NCBI GenBank assembly: GCA_964479465.1 | Contig: CAYZMG010000007.1 | Coordinates: 34,143-98,142, forward strand | Direction: 5' to 3' | Source: CADCTB01 sp964479465 | GTDB taxonomy: Bacteria; Actinomycetota; Acidimicrobiia; Acidimicrobiales; AC-14 | DNA: 64,000 nucleotides | Shown: positions 60,382 to 64,000 of the stretch, piece after piece | Layout: each line of letters opens with the position of its first letter | Numbering within the stretch: position 1 is the first letter of the stretch | The notes under the pieces: model-generated | Told to the model about the DNA's origin: nothing | The model's database searches: none | What the model saw: only the letters and a program-made list of their open reading frames with translations | Made by a program: the position numbers and the translations under genes

Positions 60382-61372
60382 CACAAAACCGCAGGTCAGA
60401 GGGGGTGCGGCCCCCTCAACGGTAGGAACGGGTCTCATCGCGGCCGTCCAGAGTGATCAAAACGCTGAGCGGCCATCCGAGTGATCACGCGGATCGGCCA
60501 CATTGCTGACCTCAACACCCCGAGCGCTGCCTTACCGGGTAGGGGGCCGGCGGTCAGTGCGGCAATGCCGGGAACGTGGCGAATACCGCACGGATCATGG
60601 CGCATCCGAGGATCTCTGCGGCGATGACGGCGTCGTCCTCGCTGGGCCGGCCGACGGCGCGGCGATACCGAAACCGATTTTGCGCGTGCGCCGCCACATG
60701 AGCGCTGCCGTCCAGGTGCGCGGCTCCCTGCAGGCCCGTTCCTCACCTCGTTGCGAGGATCGCAGGCGCGCGCCACGGGCCCCCTCGAGACCGTGGTCGG
60801 CGGTCGCCGCGCTCCCACCCGGGGCCAGGTCGGGCGCGAGACTGGCCCCGCATGGGGGAGTGCCGCTTGCCTCCTCCCCAGATTGGCGGCAAGCGCCCAC
60901 GGGGATGGGGCATGGATCTGTCCGCTTCCGCGGCAAGGCGGTGAGGTTCATTGACCCTTACTGCCCTGCGCCCCGAACGGCACCAAGGTGGCGCGCGGAA
61001 GCGGTCCTCGTGGCGTTCTCTGGGACGCGCGGTAGGGGGCACCCTCGACGCGTTACCGCTCACCCTGGGCCGCAGCCCCGACGAGCAATATCAAGCGCTA
61101 TTTATCGGGTCGCCGTGGTGGCGCGACACACTTGGTGGGTGCGAAGTCGATCAAGCCAGCGTCGAACAGGTGGTGGCACTGTCACAAGCGGGAAGTGCCG
61201 GCGTGACGCACCTCCCGTGGAGTGGATCGTATGGGACGACGACGAGACGGGCCGACGCAGGAGTGGTGGTAGCGCATCGGGGGAGCACGTTCGTTCATTC
61301 GCAAAGGGAACGGCGAACTGATTGACGCGAAGCAACCTTTCCGATGTCCCCCGCGTCAGTAATGGCGTGCGG
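60382..61372. other. Stretch of about 1 kb without a supported gene
   Basis: Frames here are short and look random; a TTG-started frame at 60951-61325 has no recognisable motif. Two imperfect direct repeats (GCGGCCGTCCAGAGTGATCA at 60440-60459 and GCGGCCATCCGAGTGATCA at 60469-60487) lie near the tRNA and resemble, in style, the repeats near the ends of IS21-type elements. This may be a decayed insertion region. Confidence 0.5.
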
Positions 61373-61909
61373 ATGATCCAAGGGCCCGACCTGTCGACCG
61401 GCGGCGGGCTCGAGCTCGAGGCGGACAGATTCGCGAAGGTCTTCGAAGATCACCACCGACAGTTGTTTCGCCTAGCCCTGCTGATCACCGGTGGCGACCG
61501 CGCCCTCTCCGAGGACGTCGTGGGCCAAGCCTTCCTGGCGACGCTTCCGAGATGGCGCAAGGGCGCCGTTGCCGACCCGACCTCCTATCTTCGGCGGGCC
61601 GTCGTGAATCAGGCGAACGGAGTCTTTCGGCGTCGGCGCACCGAGCGGCGCGGCGCCCTGGGTATGGCCTGGGCCCGGCAAGAGATGGTCTCGGGGGAGG
61701 GAGCGATCGATGATCGCGACGTCCTTTGGACTGCGCTGGGAACCCTGCCGCCAAGACAACGGTCCGCCGTCGTGCTCCGGTACTACGAGGATCTGTCCGA
61801 ATCGGAGACGGCCCGCGTACTCGGAGTCTCCGTCGGCACTGTGAAATCCCAGACGGCACGGGGTCTGGTCAAGCTACGCGACGCGTTGGGAGAGATCGAC
61901 AGTGGGTGA
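61373..61909 (+). CDS. SigE-type ECF sigma factor
   Basis: From ATG 61373 the protein has 178 residues. Sigma region 2 (FAKVFEDHHRQLFRLALLIT) and region 4 (LPPRQRSAVVLRYYEDLSES, with helix ARVLGVSVGTVKSQTARG) are complete. There is no extra C-terminal domain. A TTG at 61322 is an alternative start. Its stop overlaps the next gene start by 8 nt. It would direct RNA polymerase to stress or envelope promoters; the signal is unknown. Confidence 0.87.
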   Translation: MIQGPDLSTGGGLELEADRFAKVFEDHHRQLFRLALLITGGDRALSEDVVGQAFLATLPRWRKGAVADPTSYLRRAVVNQANGVFRRRRTERRGALGMAWARQEMVSGEGAIDDRDVLWTALGTLPPRQRSAVVLRYYEDLSESETARVLGVSVGTVKSQTARGLVKLRDALGEIDSG

Positions 61910-62957
61910 GTTCGAAAGCGCTCTCGGCGAACGACTGCGAGGACTGGTTTCGACCGCAGAACCGTCGAACGGGTTGCGGGATGGGGTCCAGGCCCAGCTT
62001 CGCCGATCCGACGACGTCGGAAGGAGAGGGAACGGGGCGCGAGCGATGGCCGCGGTTGCTGCCGCCGTGGTCGTCGTCGCCTCGGCATTCGTTGTCCGTC
62101 AGGTGTCCGACAGTGGGCAACGGGTGGCGGCGGGCACCTCGCCGGCGGCAAGCAGCCCTGGGCCTGCGCCCGGCGCCGACGGCTCACGGCACCCCAGCAC
62201 GATCAGGGTGATGACGGCAAACGCCACGGCCACGGCGGGGTTGGCCACCGTAACCCTTCAACTCCTCGAGTCCGCGGGGTACGTCGGTACCGGCGCCATC
62301 GACGCCTTTGCGCCGTCGGAAACGTCGCGGGTCCATTTCGCCCCCGGTTACGCCGCCGAGGCCCGAGCAGTGGCCCGTCTGGTCGGACTCAGTGAATCGG
62401 CTGTGGATCCGACCGAGGCCCCCGTCGCCCGGCCGACCAGCGCGGACCTCGTGGTGCTCATCGGACAGGATCTTGTCGGCATCGGACCGGCGGGGCCGCC
62501 GACGACGCGTGGCGGCGCTCCTGGCCCACCACTGTCGATCGCATCACCAAGGAATGAGGCACCGATCATCACGGGGACGACGCGTGACGGTCGAGCCTGG
62601 TCTCTATTCATCGGAGGGCCGTCCAACGACCTCTGCTTCGGCGTGGAGCTGGCGCCAGGCAGCGCCACCCGCCCGGGTAGCTGCGCCGGCAACCCCGGTG
62701 GCCTCCCGCCGACCGACCCGTACCGTCCTCTACTCCACCACGAATCACGGACCCCGCCATTCGTGTTCGGGAGGATGCGGTCGGGGACGATGGCTGTCGA
62801 GGTCGTGTCATCCGTGCGCGTAGGCGGCCGAGTTCCGGTCATCGAAGGTTCGGGCGGCCCCTTCTACGCCGTGGAGCTTTCGGATCGGACGAAGCCGGTT
62901 GCGGTGATCGGTTACCGAGCGGACGGGACGTCCGAGCGGTACGCGCTGGACGAGTAG
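61902..62957 (+). CDS. Anti-sigma-like single-pass membrane protein with LytR-C-like domain
   Basis: GTG 61902 overlaps the sigma factor stop. The 351-residue protein has a cytoplasmic N-terminus of about 45 residues, one membrane helix (AMAAVAAAVVVVASAFVV, about 48-65), a Pro/Ser/Ala linker, and an extracellular part that resembles LytR_C: IRVMTANATATAGLATVTL, LLESAGYVGTGAIDAF, ADLVVLIGQDLVG. No zinc anti-sigma (HCC) motif is seen. Its position right after a sigma factor suggests it holds the factor at the membrane; this is inferred from context. Confidence 0.75.
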   Translation: MGEFESALGERLRGLVSTAEPSNGLRDGVQAQLRRSDDVGRRGNGARAMAAVAAAVVVVASAFVVRQVSDSGQRVAAGTSPAASSPGPAPGADGSRHPSTIRVMTANATATAGLATVTLQLLESAGYVGTGAIDAFAPSETSRVHFAPGYAAEARAVARLVGLSESAVDPTEAPVARPTSADLVVLIGQDLVGIGPAGPPTTRGGAPGPPLSIASPRNEAPIITGTTRDGRAWSLFIGGPSNDLCFGVELAPGSATRPGSCAGNPGGLPPTDPYRPLLHHESRTPPFVFGRMRSGTMAVEVVSSVRVGGRVPVIEGSGGPFYAVELSDRTKPVAVIGYRADGTSERYALDE

Positions 62958-63459
62958 GCGCTTCGGGCCTGTGGCTGTCCGACTCCGACGAGGTCACTCG
63001 GTAAGAGCGCGCGATCAGCGATCGGCGCCCGAAAAGCCAAGCGAGATGTGCCGCTCCGTCTCGATTCGGCCGGCGTCCGCAGCGGGCGGTATCGCCGGCG
63101 CCAGGGGGTTACTGCTCGGTTTCCCCAGGGCCCGCGGGACGGAGCCGGATCGGCCTTAGCGGACTTCTGGTCATGGTGGGCCGGCGCGCGGTCGAAGGTA
63201 GAGACCGCCCTCGCCGCCGGACAGCTCGGTGCGCTCCAGGACGGGTCTCCGCCCATGTGGCGGCCGTAAGTAGGGACCTCGAGTGGGAGATCGGGACCGG
63301 CCTGCACGCTGAGCACGTCCTCCGTGTCACTTCCGCCGGCGTGATGGAGCACCGGGCCCATCGATGCCTGGTCCGGATAAGCCGCCGTCCGTGCCCGCCA
63401 CTGACCGACATACTTCCGGGAACCGAATGCGGAGGCTGGGGCTCGTTGGAGATGTGACC
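62958..63459. other. Stretch of about 500 bp without a supported gene
   Basis: Only short or antisense frames are found, with no ribosome-binding site or family motif. It may hold the promoter for the second sigma factor gene, but no -35/-10 pair stood out. Confidence 0.4.
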
Positions 63460-63951
63460 ATGAGAGAGGCGGTGACTATGGGCCAGGGGACCGAACCTCA
63501 GGCGGTGTCGCTTTTGCAGCAGCCAGCTCCCTCGTCTGAGTCCTTCGAGGACGTCTATCGGCGGGAGGCCCTGGGCATGGTGCGCCTGGCGTTCCTCATG
63601 GTCGGTTCCAGGCCGCAGGCCGAAGAGATTGTGCAGGACGCCTTCGCCAGGCTGCTTGAGCGATGGGACAGCACCCAATCTCCCGGGGCGTATCTTCGGA
63701 CCAGCGTCGTGAACGGCTGCAAGCATGCCCATCGCAGGCGATCGCTTGAACGTCGAACAGCAGCGCGGGAACCCGATCCGGCCCCCGTTGGCTTGGGGGT
63801 GGACGAGCTGAGTGACGCTCTCGCCGCCCTACCTCCGAAGCGTCGAGCCGCCATTGTCCTGCGCTACTACGACGGTCTATCCGAGGCCGAGATCGCCATC
63901 GTGCTCCGAGTACGGCCCGGAACGGTGAAGTCCCTGGTTTACCGAGGTTGA
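63460..63951 (+). CDS. SigE-type ECF sigma factor, C-terminally short
   Basis: ATG at 63460 gives 163 residues. Region 2 is FEDVYRREALGMVRLAFLMV and region 4 is LPPKRRAAIVLRYYDGLSEA with AIVLRVRPGTVKSLVYRG. The frame stops right after this, about ten residues before the recognition helix region normally ends in a Leu/Arg-rich tail. Either a natural short form or a frameshift just before 63951. The gene is close to the window end, so its neighbours are unseen. Confidence 0.8.
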   Translation: MREAVTMGQGTEPQAVSLLQQPAPSSESFEDVYRREALGMVRLAFLMVGSRPQAEEIVQDAFARLLERWDSTQSPGAYLRTSVVNGCKHAHRRRSLERRTAAREPDPAPVGLGVDELSDALAALPPKRRAAIVLRYYDGLSEAEIAIVLRVRPGTVKSLVYRG

Positions 63952-64000
63952 GGGGACCCCGGTAAATGGTCCAGCCGCTAGGGGAGCGCTGGTTGGTTGA

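Overview
The window is high-GC DNA from an actinobacterium, most likely Acidimicrobiia-like. This is inference from GC-rich codon use, two GAF-ANTAR proteins, a DUF6458 protein, a CHRD protein, septum-formation-type and DUF5995-type proteins and a zinc-type S18; no rRNA or other taxonomic marker is present. Two runs of ten Ns (9520-9529 and 43164-43173) cut genes whose reading frame changes across the run, so this is a scaffolded draft or metagenome assembly.

Layout. 1-13.9 kb is chromosomal housekeeping and stress DNA: GAF-ANTAR sensor, DNA polymerase IV, cupin, CHRD protein, a MerR gene overlapping a 34-residue Cys-rich metallothionein-like peptide, serine hydrolase with aldo/keto reductase, a cupin-4 oxygenase next to a sucrase/ferredoxin-like protein, a HAD-IB protein with a degraded catalytic motif, and two envelope proteins including SpoIID. 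At 13,920 a proline-catabolism gene (putA) starts but breaks after 32 codons. A 6.1-kb island (about 14,016-20,157) follows, with an AlpA-like HTH protein, an odd tRNA, a winged-helix protein, an XRE regulator and a solo type IIG restriction-modification enzyme. An intact putA then resumes at the homologous codon with a diverged 5' end. A tRNA-Val follows, then a 1.3-kb decayed element bounded by 41-bp repeats of the tRNA 3' end, holding an integrase tail and a vapBC remnant.

24.4-48 kb holds a secreted protein, a GGDEF protein, a hybrid histidine kinase, a DEAD-box helicase, a CooC-like ATPase, cystathionine gamma-synthase, ribosomal protein S18, a multi-pass membrane protein, aconitase, a septum-formation-like protein with a histone-H1-like tail, an SDR, a second GAF-ANTAR protein just downstream of glutamate synthase large subunit, and a DUF2207-like membrane protein. 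48-60 kb holds a beta-propeller protein, a radical-copper-oxidase-like gene flanked by a partial plsC copy, a tightly overlapping four-gene lipid/alcohol operon (acyl-CoA reductase-HAD fusion, alcohol dehydrogenase, LarA-like protein, PlsC), an MscS channel, a glycosyltransferase, an acetoacetate-decarboxylase-like protein and a second tRNA-Val. The last 3.6 kb has two ECF sigma factor genes, one with an anti-sigma-like partner.

The most notable observations are: (1) the island inside the 5' end of putA with gene regeneration; (2) six genes whose homology and ribosome-binding sites point to non-ATG/GTG/TTG starts (ATC, ATT, CTG); (3) a tRNA in the island with a tRNA-Glu body and a Gln anticodon; (4) a MerR/metallothionein-like operon with a perfect 20-bp operator and a probably leaderless transcript; (5) two tRNA-Val genes whose first ten bases include the stop codon of the preceding protein gene.
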